A DNA stretch of 64,000 nt from Burkholderiales bacterium. GTDB taxonomy: Bacteria > Pseudomonadota > Gammaproteobacteria > Burkholderiales > Casimicrobiaceae. Both the position numbers and the translations under genes were made by a program. Below, piece after piece: positions 43,104-51,814 of this stretch (positions are counted from its first letter, which is position 1; every line of letters starts with the position of its first letter). The notes under the pieces were generated by a model. The model made no database searches and was not told where the DNA came from. It saw nothing but the letters and a program-made list of their open reading frames with translations. The stretch covers positions 1 through 64,000 of the forward strand of contig JABTUF010000003.1 of the NCBI GenBank assembly GCA_015075645.1, given 5' to 3'.

Positions 43104-43171
43104 ACGCGGGCCGGGCCGGTCATCGGGGGAAATCGCCTCGGGATCGGTCCGCCGCGGGAACCACGCGCTCG

Positions 43172-43350
43172 ATCGGGAGGTCGATCCCGATGGAGCGGCA
43201 AGGCTTCCGTCCCAAGACGGAAGGACGGCGATCCTGCACGCTGTGCGCGGCGTGCTTCACCGGAGATCGGGGTCGCCGCCGCAGGTGCGGAGCGTTTCGC
43301 GCCTGCGGTCACCAGTCGGGACGCCCGGCGGAGGTCGATCCTCCGCCGGG
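43172..43350 (+). ncRNA. Candidate structured leader RNA upstream of the BMP transporter operon (four hairpins)
   Basis: Four perfect stems follow each other: ATCGGGA/TCCCGAT (43172-43191), CTTCCGTC/GACGGAAG with loop CCAA (43204-43223), CCGCAGG/CCTGCGG (43279-43308) and CCCGGCGGAGG/CCTCCGCCGGG (43324-43350). No gene fits the 43104-43470 gap otherwise. The position before a transport operon suggests a cis-regulatory RNA; I cannot match it to a known riboswitch class. Confidence 0.4.
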
Positions 43351-43470
43351 ATCCTCGACGAAACGCCCGGCGCGGGCCGTCCCGGTGTATGCGATCATGT
43401 CGCGCGGCGCACGATGCGCCGGGCCGGCGCCACGGCGCGCGCGGCGAATTCGTTCCGGGGAGATGACGCG

Positions 43471-44469
43471 ATGGTGACGCGACGGGGATGGTTGAGGGCG
43501 GGCGCGGCGGCGGCACTGGCGGCGGCGATGCTCGGCACGCCGGCGATGGCGCAGACCAGGCTCAAGGTGGCGGCGATCTACACGGTGCCGATCGAGCAGC
43601 AGTGGGTGGGCAGGATCCACAAGGCGCTCAACGCGGCGAAAGACCGCGGCGAGATCGAGTACGTGTTCTCCGAGAAGGTCGCGAACGCGGACTACGAGCG
43701 CGTGATGCGCGAGTACGCGGAGAAGGGCAACACGCTGATCGTCGGCGAGTCGTTCGCGGTCGAGGCCGCGGCGCGCAAGGTCGCGAAGGACTATCCGAAG
43801 GTCTCGTTCCTGATGGGCAGCTCCGGCAAGCCGCAGGCCCCGAACTTCGCGGTGTTCGACAACTACATCCAGGAGCCGGCGTACCTCACCGGGATGGTCG
43901 CCGGCGGCATGACCAAGACCAACAAGATCGGCATGGTCGGCGGCTACCCGATCCCCGAAGTGAACCGCCTGATGCACGCGTTCATGGAAGGCGCGAAGGA
44001 GGTCAATCCGAAGGCCCGGTTCTACGTCACCTTCATCGGCTCCTGGTTCGATCCGCCCAAGGCGAAGGAGGCGGCGTTCGCGATGATCGAGAAGGGCGCC
44101 GACATCATGTACGCCGAGCGCTTCGGCGTGTCGGATGCGGCGAAGGAGAAAGGCAAGCTCGCGATCGGCAACGTGATCGACACGCAGCCGCAGTACCCCG
44201 ACACCGTCGTGTCGAGCGCGCTGTGGAACATGGAGCCGACGATCGACCGCGCGATCAAGGCGGTGAAGGCGGGGCAGTTCAAGGCCGAGGACTACGGCCC
44301 GTACTCGATGATGAAGTACAAGGGCAGCGAACTCTCGCCCTGGGGCACGTTCGACGCGAAGGTGCCGAAGGAACTCAAGGAGAAGATCGCGGCGAAGGAG
44401 AAGGCGATCCTCGACGGCAAGTTCATCGTGAAGATCAACGACAAGGAACCGAAGGCGACGGCGAAGTAG
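43471..44469 (+). CDS. BMP-family ABC transporter substrate-binding protein
   Basis: 332 residues, ATG 43471, with twin-arginine-like/Sec signal (VTRRGWLRAGAAAALAAAMLGTPAMAQ). The mature part KVAAIYTVPIEQQWVGRIHKAL, GESFAVEAAARKVAKDYPKV, NYIQEPAYLTGMVAGGMTK and FYVTFIGSWFDPPKAKEAA are typical of the PnrA/BMP type, which binds purine nucleosides or related compounds in the periplasm. First gene of a four-gene operon. The ligand is not proven; the URC pyrimidine genes further down make a nucleobase or nucleoside plausible. Confidence 0.9.
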   Translation: MVTRRGWLRAGAAAALAAAMLGTPAMAQTRLKVAAIYTVPIEQQWVGRIHKALNAAKDRGEIEYVFSEKVANADYERVMREYAEKGNTLIVGESFAVEAAARKVAKDYPKVSFLMGSSGKPQAPNFAVFDNYIQEPAYLTGMVAGGMTKTNKIGMVGGYPIPEVNRLMHAFMEGAKEVNPKARFYVTFIGSWFDPPKAKEAAFAMIEKGADIMYAERFGVSDAAKEKGKLAIGNVIDTQPQYPDTVVSSALWNMEPTIDRAIKAVKAGQFKAEDYGPYSMMKYKGSELSPWGTFDAKVPKELKEKIAAKEKAILDGKFIVKINDKEPKATAK

Positions 44470-44590
44470 GCCGGACCGCCTCGCCGCGCGGCCCGCTCCC
44501 GCGGGCGCCGGCGGCCGTGGCCCACCCCCGGTACCCGGCAGCCGCCGCGTACCCGGGGAGCGGGCGGGTGCCGCGCACCCGAGGCATGCG

Positions 44591-46129
44591 ATGTCGACGC
44601 CCGCCCTGACGCTGTCTCGCATCACCAAGCGCTTCGGCGCGCTCGTCGCCAACGACGCCGTCTCGCTCGATCTCGCGCCGGGGGAGATCCTGGCGCTGCT
44701 GGGCGAGAACGGCGCGGGCAAGTCGACGCTCGTCTCGATCCTGTTCGGGCACTACGTCGCCGACGAAGGCACGATCGACGCGTTCGGGGCGAGGCTGCCG
44801 CCGGGCGATCCCGCCGCCGCGATCGCGGCGGGCATCGGCATGGTCCACCAGCACTCGACGCTGGCGGACAACCTGTCGGTCCTCGACAACGTGACGCTCG
44901 GCACCGAGCCGCTGTGGCGGCCGGTGTCGCGGCGGCGCGAGGCGCGCGCGCGCCTCGTGGCGACGGCAGAGCGCTTCGGGCTCGCGGTCGATCCCGACGC
45001 GCGCGTCGCGCGTCTTTCGGTCGGCGAGCGACAGCGCGTCGAGATCCTGAAGGCGCTCTACCGGGACGCGCGCGTCCTGATCCTCGACGAACCGACGGCG
45101 ATGCTGACGCCGCAGGAGAGCGAGCGGCTGTTCGCGACGCTGCGCGGCATGGTCGACACCGGCGTGTCGGTGATCTTCATCAGCCACAAGCTGGACGAGG
45201 TGCTGCGCGTCTCCGACCGCATCGCGGTGCTGCGCGCGGGCAAGCTCGCCGCGACGCTGCCGGCGCGGGCGACCTCCAAGGCCGCGCTCGCCGAACTGAT
45301 GGTCGGGCGCGCGATCCCGCCGCCGAGCGCGAAGCCGCGTGCGCGCGGCGGCGCCGTGTGCGTGATCGATCACGTGACGATGCGCGGCGAACAGCGCGGT
45401 CAGCGCCTCGACGACGTCTCGCTCGCGCTCCACGCCGGCGAGATTACCGCCGTCGCGGGCGTGGCCGGCAACGGCCAGTCCGCGCTGGTCGACCTCCTGT
45501 GCGGCATGCGCGCGGCCGACGCGGGCAGCGTGTCGCTCGGCGGCGCCGCGCTCGCCGCGGACCCGCGCGCGTGGATCGCGGCGGGCGTGGCGCGCATCCC
45601 CGACGACCGCCGCGAGGTCGGCACGATCGGCGAAATGCCGGTCTGGGAGAACGCGATCGCCGAGCGCTACCGGCGGCCGTTCGCGAGCGCGGGCGTCGTA
45701 CGACGGCGCGCATCCCGCGCCTACGCCCGCGGGCTCGTCGACCGGTACGACGTGCGCGGCGGCGGCATCGACACGCCGGTGCGATTGCTCTCCGGCGGCA
45801 ACATGCAGAAGCTGATCGTCGGGCGCGCACTCTCCGGCGGCGCCGCGAAGCCCGACGCGTTCCTGCCCGCGCTGATCGTCGCGAGCCAGCCCACCTGGGG
45901 CCTCGACGCCGGCGCGGTCGCCTGGGTGCACCAGCACCTGCTCGACGCCTGCGCGCGTGGCGCGGCGGTGCTGCTCGTGTCCGAGGACCTGGACGAGATC
46001 CTCGTGCTCGCCGACCGGATCGCGGTGCTCCACGCGGGCCGGCTCACCCCCGCGCGGCCCTCCCGGGACTGGACGCTCGCCGGGCTCGGACTCGCGATGG
46101 CCGGCGAGGGAGCGCGCGATGCGGCTTGA
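44591..46129 (+). CDS. ABC transporter ATPase (two nucleotide-binding domains) of the BMP system
   Basis: 512 residues, ATG 44591. First domain: Walker A GENGAGKST, signature LSVGERQR, Walker B VLILDEP. Second domain: degenerate P-loop GVAGNGQSAL, signature LSGGNMQK and a weak Walker B (LIVASQPTWGLD), as in RbsA/NupO-type tandem ATPases. It energises uptake through the two permeases that follow. It overlaps the first permease gene by 11 bp. Confidence 0.93.
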   Translation: MSTPALTLSRITKRFGALVANDAVSLDLAPGEILALLGENGAGKSTLVSILFGHYVADEGTIDAFGARLPPGDPAAAIAAGIGMVHQHSTLADNLSVLDNVTLGTEPLWRPVSRRREARARLVATAERFGLAVDPDARVARLSVGERQRVEILKALYRDARVLILDEPTAMLTPQESERLFATLRGMVDTGVSVIFISHKLDEVLRVSDRIAVLRAGKLAATLPARATSKAALAELMVGRAIPPPSAKPRARGGAVCVIDHVTMRGEQRGQRLDDVSLALHAGEITAVAGVAGNGQSALVDLLCGMRAADAGSVSLGGAALAADPRAWIAAGVARIPDDRREVGTIGEMPVWENAIAERYRRPFASAGVVRRRASRAYARGLVDRYDVRGGGIDTPVRLLSGGNMQKLIVGRALSGGAAKPDAFLPALIVASQPTWGLDAGAVAWVHQHLLDACARGAAVLLVSEDLDEILVLADRIAVLHAGRLTPARPSRDWTLAGLGLAMAGEGARDAA

Positions 46130-47180
46130 GCCGCGCTCGAGCGCCTCGGCGGGCATGGCGCTCGCCGCCCCGTTCGCCGCGATCGCGTTCACGCTCGTCG
46201 TCGCGGCGCTGTTCGTCGCCTGGGCCGGGGCGCCGGTCGCACGCACCTACGCGCTCATCTTCGAGGGCGGCTTCGGCTCGCGCTTCGCCTGGGCCGAGAC
46301 GCTCACGCGCGCGACGCCGCTCATCCTGACCGGCCTCGCGGCCGCGATCGCGTTCCGTGCGCATCTGTACAACATCGGCGCGGAAGGCCAGCTCTACGCG
46401 GGTGCGCTCGCCGCCGTCGCGATCGGGGGCCTGCACGGCGGCAGCGGCTTCGACCTGCCCCCGGCGGTCCTGTTCGTCGCGATGTTCGCGGCGGCCGCCC
46501 TGGTCGGTGCACTGCTGATGGTGCTGCCGGCGTTCGCCAAGACGCGTTTCGGCGTCGACGAGGTCGTGACGACGCTGCTCCTGAACTTCATCGTGCTCCT
46601 GTTCGTGTCGATGATGCTCGACGGCCCGATGAAGGATCCGACGGCGATGGGCTGGCCGCAGAGCGTCGCGCTGCGCGAGGAACTGGAGCTGCCGAAGCTC
46701 CTCGCGCGCACCCGCGTGCACGCCGGGCTGCTGATCGCCATCGCGTTCGCGTCCCTCGCCTGGATCGTGCTGCGCGCCACGACCTTCGGCTTCGAGGTGC
46801 GCTCGGTCGGCGCGAACCCGCGCGCCGCGAAGTTCGCCGGCGTGCCGGTCACGCGCACGCTCATCCTCGTCGCGCTCGCGTCCGGCGCGGCCGCGGGCCT
46901 CGCCGGCGCCATCGAAGTGGCGGGACGCACCGGATACGTGACGCTCGACATGTCGCCGGGCTACGGTTACACCGGCATCGTCATTGCGATGCTCGCCGGC
47001 CTGAACCCGCTCGGCGTCGTCGCCGCCGCGGTGTTCGTGGCCGGCGTGCTGGTCGGCGCGGACAGCATGAGCCGCGCGGTGGCGGTGCCGACCTACATCG
47101 CCGACGTCATCGTCGCGGTCGCGCTGATCGCGATGCTCGTCGCGACGCTGACCGTGCGCTACAGGATCCGCTGGCGCTGA
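46119..47180 (+). CDS. ABC transporter permease 1 (BMP/simple-sugar type)
   Basis: 353 residues; ATG 46119 inside the ATPase gene end. About ten hydrophobic segments. RATPLILTGLAAAIAFRAHLYNIGAEGQLYAGAL is the hallmark loop of this permease family, and FEVRSVGANPRAAKFAGVPV is the coupling-helix region. Inner-membrane channel half. One-base overlap with the next permease (TGATGG at 47178-47183). Confidence 0.93.
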   Translation: MRLEPRSSASAGMALAAPFAAIAFTLVVAALFVAWAGAPVARTYALIFEGGFGSRFAWAETLTRATPLILTGLAAAIAFRAHLYNIGAEGQLYAGALAAVAIGGLHGGSGFDLPPAVLFVAMFAAAALVGALLMVLPAFAKTRFGVDEVVTTLLLNFIVLLFVSMMLDGPMKDPTAMGWPQSVALREELELPKLLARTRVHAGLLIAIAFASLAWIVLRATTFGFEVRSVGANPRAAKFAGVPVTRTLILVALASGAAAGLAGAIEVAGRTGYVTLDMSPGYGYTGIVIAMLAGLNPLGVVAAAVFVAGVLVGADSMSRAVAVPTYIADVIVAVALIAMLVATLTVRYRIRWR

Positions 47181-48106
47181 TGGCCGACGCGCTCGCCTCG
47201 ATGCTGCTGAACGCCGACTTCTGGTCGGCCGTGCTGCGCATCGCGACGCCGCTCCTGTTCGGAACGCTGGGCGTGCTCCTGTGCGAGCGCTCCGGCGTGC
47301 TGAACCTCGGCATCGAGGGCATCATGGTCGCCGGCGCCTTCGCCGGGTGGCTGGCCGTGCATGCGGGCGCCGGCCTGTGGACCGGCGTCGCGGTGGCGGC
47401 GGGCACCGGCGCGCTGTTCGGCCTGCTGCACGGCCTCTTGACCGTTCCGCTCGCGCTCTCGCAGCACGTGTCCGGCCTCGCGATCACGATGTTCGCGACG
47501 AGCGTCGCGTATTTCGCGTACCGCGTGAGCTTTCCCAACGTGTCGACGCCGCCGACGATCGAGCCGTTCGCCGAAATGGCCTGGCTCGGCGTACCGGTGC
47601 TCGCCGCACAGACGCCGTTGACGCTCGCCGCGATCGCGCTCGTGCCGCTGGTGGCGTGGGTGCTCCACCGAACACCGCTCGGACTCGCGCTGCGCACGGT
47701 CGGCGAGAATCCGGCCGCGGCGGAAGGGCAGGGACTGTCGGTCTACGCGCTGCGCATCGGGGCGGTCGCGGCCGGAAGCGCGCTGATGGGCGTCGGCGGC
47801 GCGTTCCTCACGCTCTCCGCGTTCAACTCGTTCTTCTTCAACATGATCAACGGACGCGGGTGGATTTGCGTCGCGCTCGTCGTGTTCGCCGGCTGGCGGC
47901 CGGGGAAGGCGCTCGCCGGCGCGCTCTTGTTCGCGTTCTTCGACGCGATGCAGCTGCGTCTGCAGCAGGCCGACGCGGGAGCGCTGCCCTACCAGGTGTG
48001 GCTGATGGTGCCCTACGTGCTGTCGATCGTCGCGCTCGTCGCGGTCGCGCGCCGGGCGAGCTATCCGCAGGCGTTGATGAAGCCCTATCGCAAGGGCGAG
48101 CGCTGA
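47180..48106 (+). CDS. ABC transporter permease 2 (BMP type)
   Basis: 308 residues. IATPLLFGTLGVLLCERSGVLNLGIEGIMVAGAFAG is the matching loop of the second permease, and LALRTVGENPAAAEGQGLSVYALR the coupling helix. It ends in SYPQALMKPYRKGER. The 3' end overlaps the end of the convergent lacI-type gene by 22 bp. Confidence 0.93.
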   Translation: MADALASMLLNADFWSAVLRIATPLLFGTLGVLLCERSGVLNLGIEGIMVAGAFAGWLAVHAGAGLWTGVAVAAGTGALFGLLHGLLTVPLALSQHVSGLAITMFATSVAYFAYRVSFPNVSTPPTIEPFAEMAWLGVPVLAAQTPLTLAAIALVPLVAWVLHRTPLGLALRTVGENPAAAEGQGLSVYALRIGAVAAGSALMGVGGAFLTLSAFNSFFFNMINGRGWICVALVVFAGWRPGKALAGALLFAFFDAMQLRLQQADAGALPYQVWLMVPYVLSIVALVAVARRASYPQALMKPYRKGER

Positions 48107-49197
48107 CCGCGGCTGTCGCGTCTCCGCGCAGCGCTGGGGGGCGGGCTCGTGCTGCCGCGGACCACGACCTCGAACGGCAGCACCTGGTGCAATGGTGGAG
48201 CGGCACCCTCCAGGCGGGCGATGAGTTGAAGCGCGGCTGCGCTTCCGATTTCCACGATCGGAGTGCGTACGCTCGTCAACGGAGGGGTCTGCGTCGCACC
48301 GAGGTCGGTGTTGTCCACCCCGGTGATCGAGATGTCTTCGGGAATGCGGACGCCCGCCTCGCGGCAGGCGAGCATGGCGCCGACCGCAAGCACGTCGTTG
48401 GTCGCAACGACGGCGGTCGGGCGTTCCTCCTGCGCGAGCATACTTTCAACCGCGGCGTGGGCTGCCGGGAGCGAGATCGCGGCGAATCGGACGTTTCGGG
48501 GGTCCAGCGCGAGCCTGCGCGCAGCGAGCGCAGCGCGCACCCCTGCGCCCCGTTCACGTGCACGGTCGTTACCGGCCAACGGAGCGCTGACGAGCCCCAC
48601 GTGCCGGTGTCCAAGCTTCAGCAGGTGTTCCGTCACGGCGAACGCGGCTGCGTGATTGTCGAAACCGATGGACGGATGGCGCCCGGACGGGTCGACGCCC
48701 CAAGTCAGGACGTAGGGGCGACCGTAGTCGTCCAGCAGACGGAAGAGCGCGGGGTCGTGGTCGAGACCCACGAACGCGAACGCATCGACGCCATGCGTGA
48801 TGAGTTGCTCGGTGACCCGAACCTCGGTGGCGAGATCGTAATGGTGGGCGGCGAGCACGAGCGAGTATCCGCGCTCGTCCAGCGAACGTTGCAGCGCGCT
48901 GGTCGTGCGCGCATACAGCGCGTAATCGAAGGAGGGCACCACGGCGCCCACCATCTGCGTGCGCTGGCTGCGCAGCGCGCGGGCAGCGCCGTGCGGCACG
49001 TATCGGAGCTTGTCGATCGCCTGCCGGACGCGTTCCCGCGTGTCCGGATCGACTTGGCCGGGCAGATTGAGCGCACGTGAGACGGTGGCCGTCGACACGC
49101 CCGCGAGGCGCGCGACGTCCCGGGCGCTCGAGCGCGGGGGCGGCTCGGCGGGGCGTGGCAGCGTGTCGGACGGGTCGTTCTTCATGGTGGTGAGCAT
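48085..49197 (-). CDS. LacI-family transcriptional regulator
   Basis: 370 residues from ATG 49197 (or ATG 49185, MKNDPSD). The helix-turn-helix SARDVARLAGVSTATVSRALNLPGQVDPDTRERVRQAIDKLRYVPHGAARAL is classical LacI, followed by the periplasmic-binding-like effector domain (MVGAVVPSFDYALYARTTSAL, RPTAVVATNDVLAVGAML, DISITGVDNTDLG). It is divergent from the sulfatase/transport operon and most likely controls it, responding to the imported compound. Convergent with the BMP operon. Confidence 0.93.
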   Translation of the reverse strand: MLTTMKNDPSDTLPRPAEPPPRSSARDVARLAGVSTATVSRALNLPGQVDPDTRERVRQAIDKLRYVPHGAARALRSQRTQMVGAVVPSFDYALYARTTSALQRSLDERGYSLVLAAHHYDLATEVRVTEQLITHGVDAFAFVGLDHDPALFRLLDDYGRPYVLTWGVDPSGRHPSIGFDNHAAAFAVTEHLLKLGHRHVGLVSAPLAGNDRARERGAGVRAALAARRLALDPRNVRFAAISLPAAHAAVESMLAQEERPTAVVATNDVLAVGAMLACREAGVRIPEDISITGVDNTDLGATQTPPLTSVRTPIVEIGSAAALQLIARLEGAAPPLHQVLPFEVVVRGSTSPPPSAARRRDSRGQRSPLR

Positions 49198-49293
49198 ACG
49201 CGCGACGAAATCGATTGCAAGTCCGGTCGGCCGCCCTGCAGCGCGGGATGCTGCTGTGCAGGATTGACAGCTAACCGGAAAGCCGCAATCCTT

Positions 49294-49309
49294 ATGTAAA
49301 CGAATACAT
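49294..49309. promoter_or_regulatory. LacI-type operator candidate
   Basis: ATGTAAACGAATACAT, with perfect 5-bp arms ATGTA/TACAT around a central CG, resembles LacI/GalR-family operators. It lies 24 bp before the sulfatase start and 97 bp from the regulator start. A TTGACA (49264-49269) just upstream is a possible -35 box. Confidence 0.6.
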
Positions 49310-49332
49310 CCACGCGCCGGAGAAGCAAGGAC

Positions 49333-50820
49333 ATGTCCGCCCCCGTCAAGCATGTTGTGCTCGTCATCTTCGATACGCTGCGCCGGGACGCCGTCGGGTG
49401 CTACGGCACACCGCCGCCGTGGGGCGCGATCGCGACACCGCACCTCGACGCTTTTGCGAAGGAAGCCGTGCGCTTCGACCGCGCGTATCCGGAGGCGTTG
49501 CCGACACTGTGCGCGCGCCGCACCATCTATACGGGGCGCCGGACCTATCCTTTCCGCGACGGAGATTTCCGCCACATCAAGGGCGACTTCGTGGGCATCG
49601 CGCCTGGCTGGGGCCCGATTCCGGAGCACCAGTCCACGCTCGCCGAGATCTTCGAGCAGGCGCACTTCCGCACCGGCCTCGTCTCCGACCTCTATCACGA
49701 GTTCAAACCGTCCAAGAACTTCTGGCGTGGCTTCCACCAGTGGAGCTTCATTCGCGGACAGGAGGCCGATGCCGCACGCAGCGGGCCGTGGCCCTCGCAG
49801 GAGGAGATCGACCATTGGGTGCCCCGAGAGCTGCAGGAACTGCGCGGCAAGGCCACGGGCCTCGAGCAGCCTGGCTTCGGCGCTGCATGGTTCTCGAGCC
49901 GCATTCTCCTCAACATGCGCGATCGTGTCCGCGAAGAGCAGTGGTTCAACGCGCAGGTGATGCAGGAGTCGGCGCGCTGGCTCGAGCAGAACCTCGACGC
50001 TGGGCGGATGTTCCTCACCGTCGAGTCGTTCGACCCGCACGAGCCGTGGTTCGTGCCGGAGCACTACCGGCGCAAGTACGACGACGGCAACGGTCGCGAA
50101 CAGGTGATCTCCCCCTATGCCGAGATGCCCTGGCTGCCGCCGGACCTCGTGAAGCGCACGCGCGCAAACTATCAGGGGCTGGTCGAGATGTGCGATCGGT
50201 GGTTCGGACACCTGATCGAGACGTTGCGCGTAACCGGCCTGCTCGACGAGACGCTCGTGGTCGTCACCTCCGACCACGGCCACAGCATGTGGGAGCGCCG
50301 CGGCTACATCGGCAAGCGCGGATACCCGTCCGATCCCGAGAGCTACGAGGTCCCGCTGCTCGTGCGCCATCCGCAGCAGAAGGGCGCGGGCACGGTGTGC
50401 GACGCCTTCGTGCAGCACCACGACATCTCGGCGACGCTCCTCGAGGCGACGGGAGTGACGCCGCCGGCGCCCATCGATGGACTTTCGTTCTGGAAGACCG
50501 CGTTCGACGGCGCGCCCGCCGCGCGCGACCACGTGACCATCGGGTGGGGCAGCGCGATGACGGTCATCGACGATGACTGGTGGTTCAACGCCAAAATCAA
50601 TGGGCGAGGGGCCTTTCTGCACGATTCGCCACGGCCGGCCCCGGATGCGCAGAATCTCGCCGAAAGGCATCCGGACGTCGTCAAGCGGCTGTTCGATCTC
50701 GGCGTGGCGGACGCCGGAGGCTCGTTTCCCGATTTCCTCCTCAAGCAGGCGGACGACGCGAACGACGCATCCGGTTGCAGCCCGTTCGCCGCCATACCGA
50801 CGACGCGGGGTTCGCGATGA
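49333..50820 (+). CDS. Sulfatase/phosphodiesterase-family hydrolase without the canonical formylglycine motif
   Basis: 495 residues, ATG 49333. Alkaline-phosphatase-superfamily features: VVLVIFDTLRRDAVGCYG (metal-binding Asp), TVESFDPHEPW and VVVTSDHGHSMWERRGYIGK (metal-binding D-H). At the nucleophile place it reads PTLCARRTIYTGRR rather than C/S-x-P-x-R followed by ..TGR, so the standard sulfatase modification motif is not present. The Thr or Cys in this segment may act directly. No signal peptide, so it acts in the cytoplasm on an imported substrate. First gene of the operon. Confidence 0.85.
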   Translation: MSAPVKHVVLVIFDTLRRDAVGCYGTPPPWGAIATPHLDAFAKEAVRFDRAYPEALPTLCARRTIYTGRRTYPFRDGDFRHIKGDFVGIAPGWGPIPEHQSTLAEIFEQAHFRTGLVSDLYHEFKPSKNFWRGFHQWSFIRGQEADAARSGPWPSQEEIDHWVPRELQELRGKATGLEQPGFGAAWFSSRILLNMRDRVREEQWFNAQVMQESARWLEQNLDAGRMFLTVESFDPHEPWFVPEHYRRKYDDGNGREQVISPYAEMPWLPPDLVKRTRANYQGLVEMCDRWFGHLIETLRVTGLLDETLVVVTSDHGHSMWERRGYIGKRGYPSDPESYEVPLLVRHPQQKGAGTVCDAFVQHHDISATLLEATGVTPPAPIDGLSFWKTAFDGAPAARDHVTIGWGSAMTVIDDDWWFNAKINGRGAFLHDSPRPAPDAQNLAERHPDVVKRLFDLGVADAGGSFPDFLLKQADDANDASGCSPFAAIPTTRGSR

Positions 50821-51806
50821 CGTCCCGAAGGCCGGACGGCGCCCGCCGCCGAGTCCTGGGCGCGATGGCCATTGGCGGACTCGCGCTCGCGAGCGGCCGG
50901 GCGTTTGCGCGCGACTTTCCGTCGCGAACGATCCGGCTGGTCGTCCCCTGGGCGCCGGGTGGCCTGGTCGACAGCGGCGGACGCATCCTCGCTGAGGCGC
51001 TCACCAAAGTGCTGGGCCAGTCGGTGGTCGTGGAGAACGTGCCCGGCGCCGCCGGGACGCTCGGTGCCGAGCAGGTGGCGAAGGCGGCGCCCGATGGACA
51101 TACGCTCCTCATGGCGACGAGCTCGCTCGCGATCGACGTCGCGGGCGCGCGCAAGCTTTCGTTCGACCCGCAGAAGGACCTCGCTCCCGTCGCGCCGATA
51201 GCCGACACGAGCAACGTGATCGTCGTCGCGTCGTCGTCGTCGCTCAGGTCGGTGAGCGATCTGATCGCGGCCGCGAAGGCGAGGCCCGGCGAGATCGCGT
51301 ACGGAACTCCGGGCATCGGCAGCCCTGCCCATCTCTTCAGCGAACTCTTCGCCCAGACGGCGGACGTGCGGATGCTGCACGTGCCCTACAGCCGGACGCC
51401 CGCGATGAACGACCTGATCGGCGGACGGCTCGCCGTGATGTTCGCGACCATCCCGGTGGCGATGCCGCAGATCAAGAGCGGGCAGGTTCGTCCGCTCGCC
51501 GTCACCGCGTCCGCACGCTTCCCGGCGCTGCCCGACGTGCCGACGGTGATGGAGTCCGGGCTGCCTCGATACGAGGCTGGCCAATGGTTGGGGGTGTTTG
51601 CGCCGTCGCGCACGCCGGCCGAGGTTGTGCAGATTCTGAATGTCGAGATCACGAAGGTCGTGAAGACGCCCGGGGTGGCGCAGCAGCTCGTCGATCGCGG
51701 CATGTTGCCGATCACCGGTGCCCCGGCGGAGTTCGCGCAGCGTTTCGCGGCCGACGTGAAACGCTGGACCGCGGTGATGCGAGCCGCCGACATCAAGCTC
51801 GAGTAG
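50817..51806 (+). CDS. Tripartite tricarboxylate transporter (Bug) receptor
   Basis: 329 residues; ATG 50817 overlaps the previous stop. Arg-rich signal (RRRVLGAMAIGGLALASGRAFA), then IRLVVPWAPGGLVDSGGRILAEAL, VENVPGAAGTLGAEQVAKAAPDGHTLLMAT, YGTPGIGSPAHLFSELFA and MLHVPYSRTPAMNDLIGGRL, the Bug signature. Binds a carboxylate-type or other small ligand in the periplasm. No TctA/TctB genes are present, so it is an orphan receptor, common in Burkholderiales. Confidence 0.93.
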   Translation: MTSRRPDGARRRVLGAMAIGGLALASGRAFARDFPSRTIRLVVPWAPGGLVDSGGRILAEALTKVLGQSVVVENVPGAAGTLGAEQVAKAAPDGHTLLMATSSLAIDVAGARKLSFDPQKDLAPVAPIADTSNVIVVASSSSLRSVSDLIAAAKARPGEIAYGTPGIGSPAHLFSELFAQTADVRMLHVPYSRTPAMNDLIGGRLAVMFATIPVAMPQIKSGQVRPLAVTASARFPALPDVPTVMESGLPRYEAGQWLGVFAPSRTPAEVVQILNVEITKVVKTPGVAQQLVDRGMLPITGAPAEFAQRFAADVKRWTAVMRAADIKLE

Positions 51807-51814
51807 GCGGCTGC

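Noticed and set aside
43488..44609. 373-codon plus-strand ORF inside the BMP receptor gene
   Set aside because: An alternate frame of the receptor with low-complexity Arg/Gly composition.
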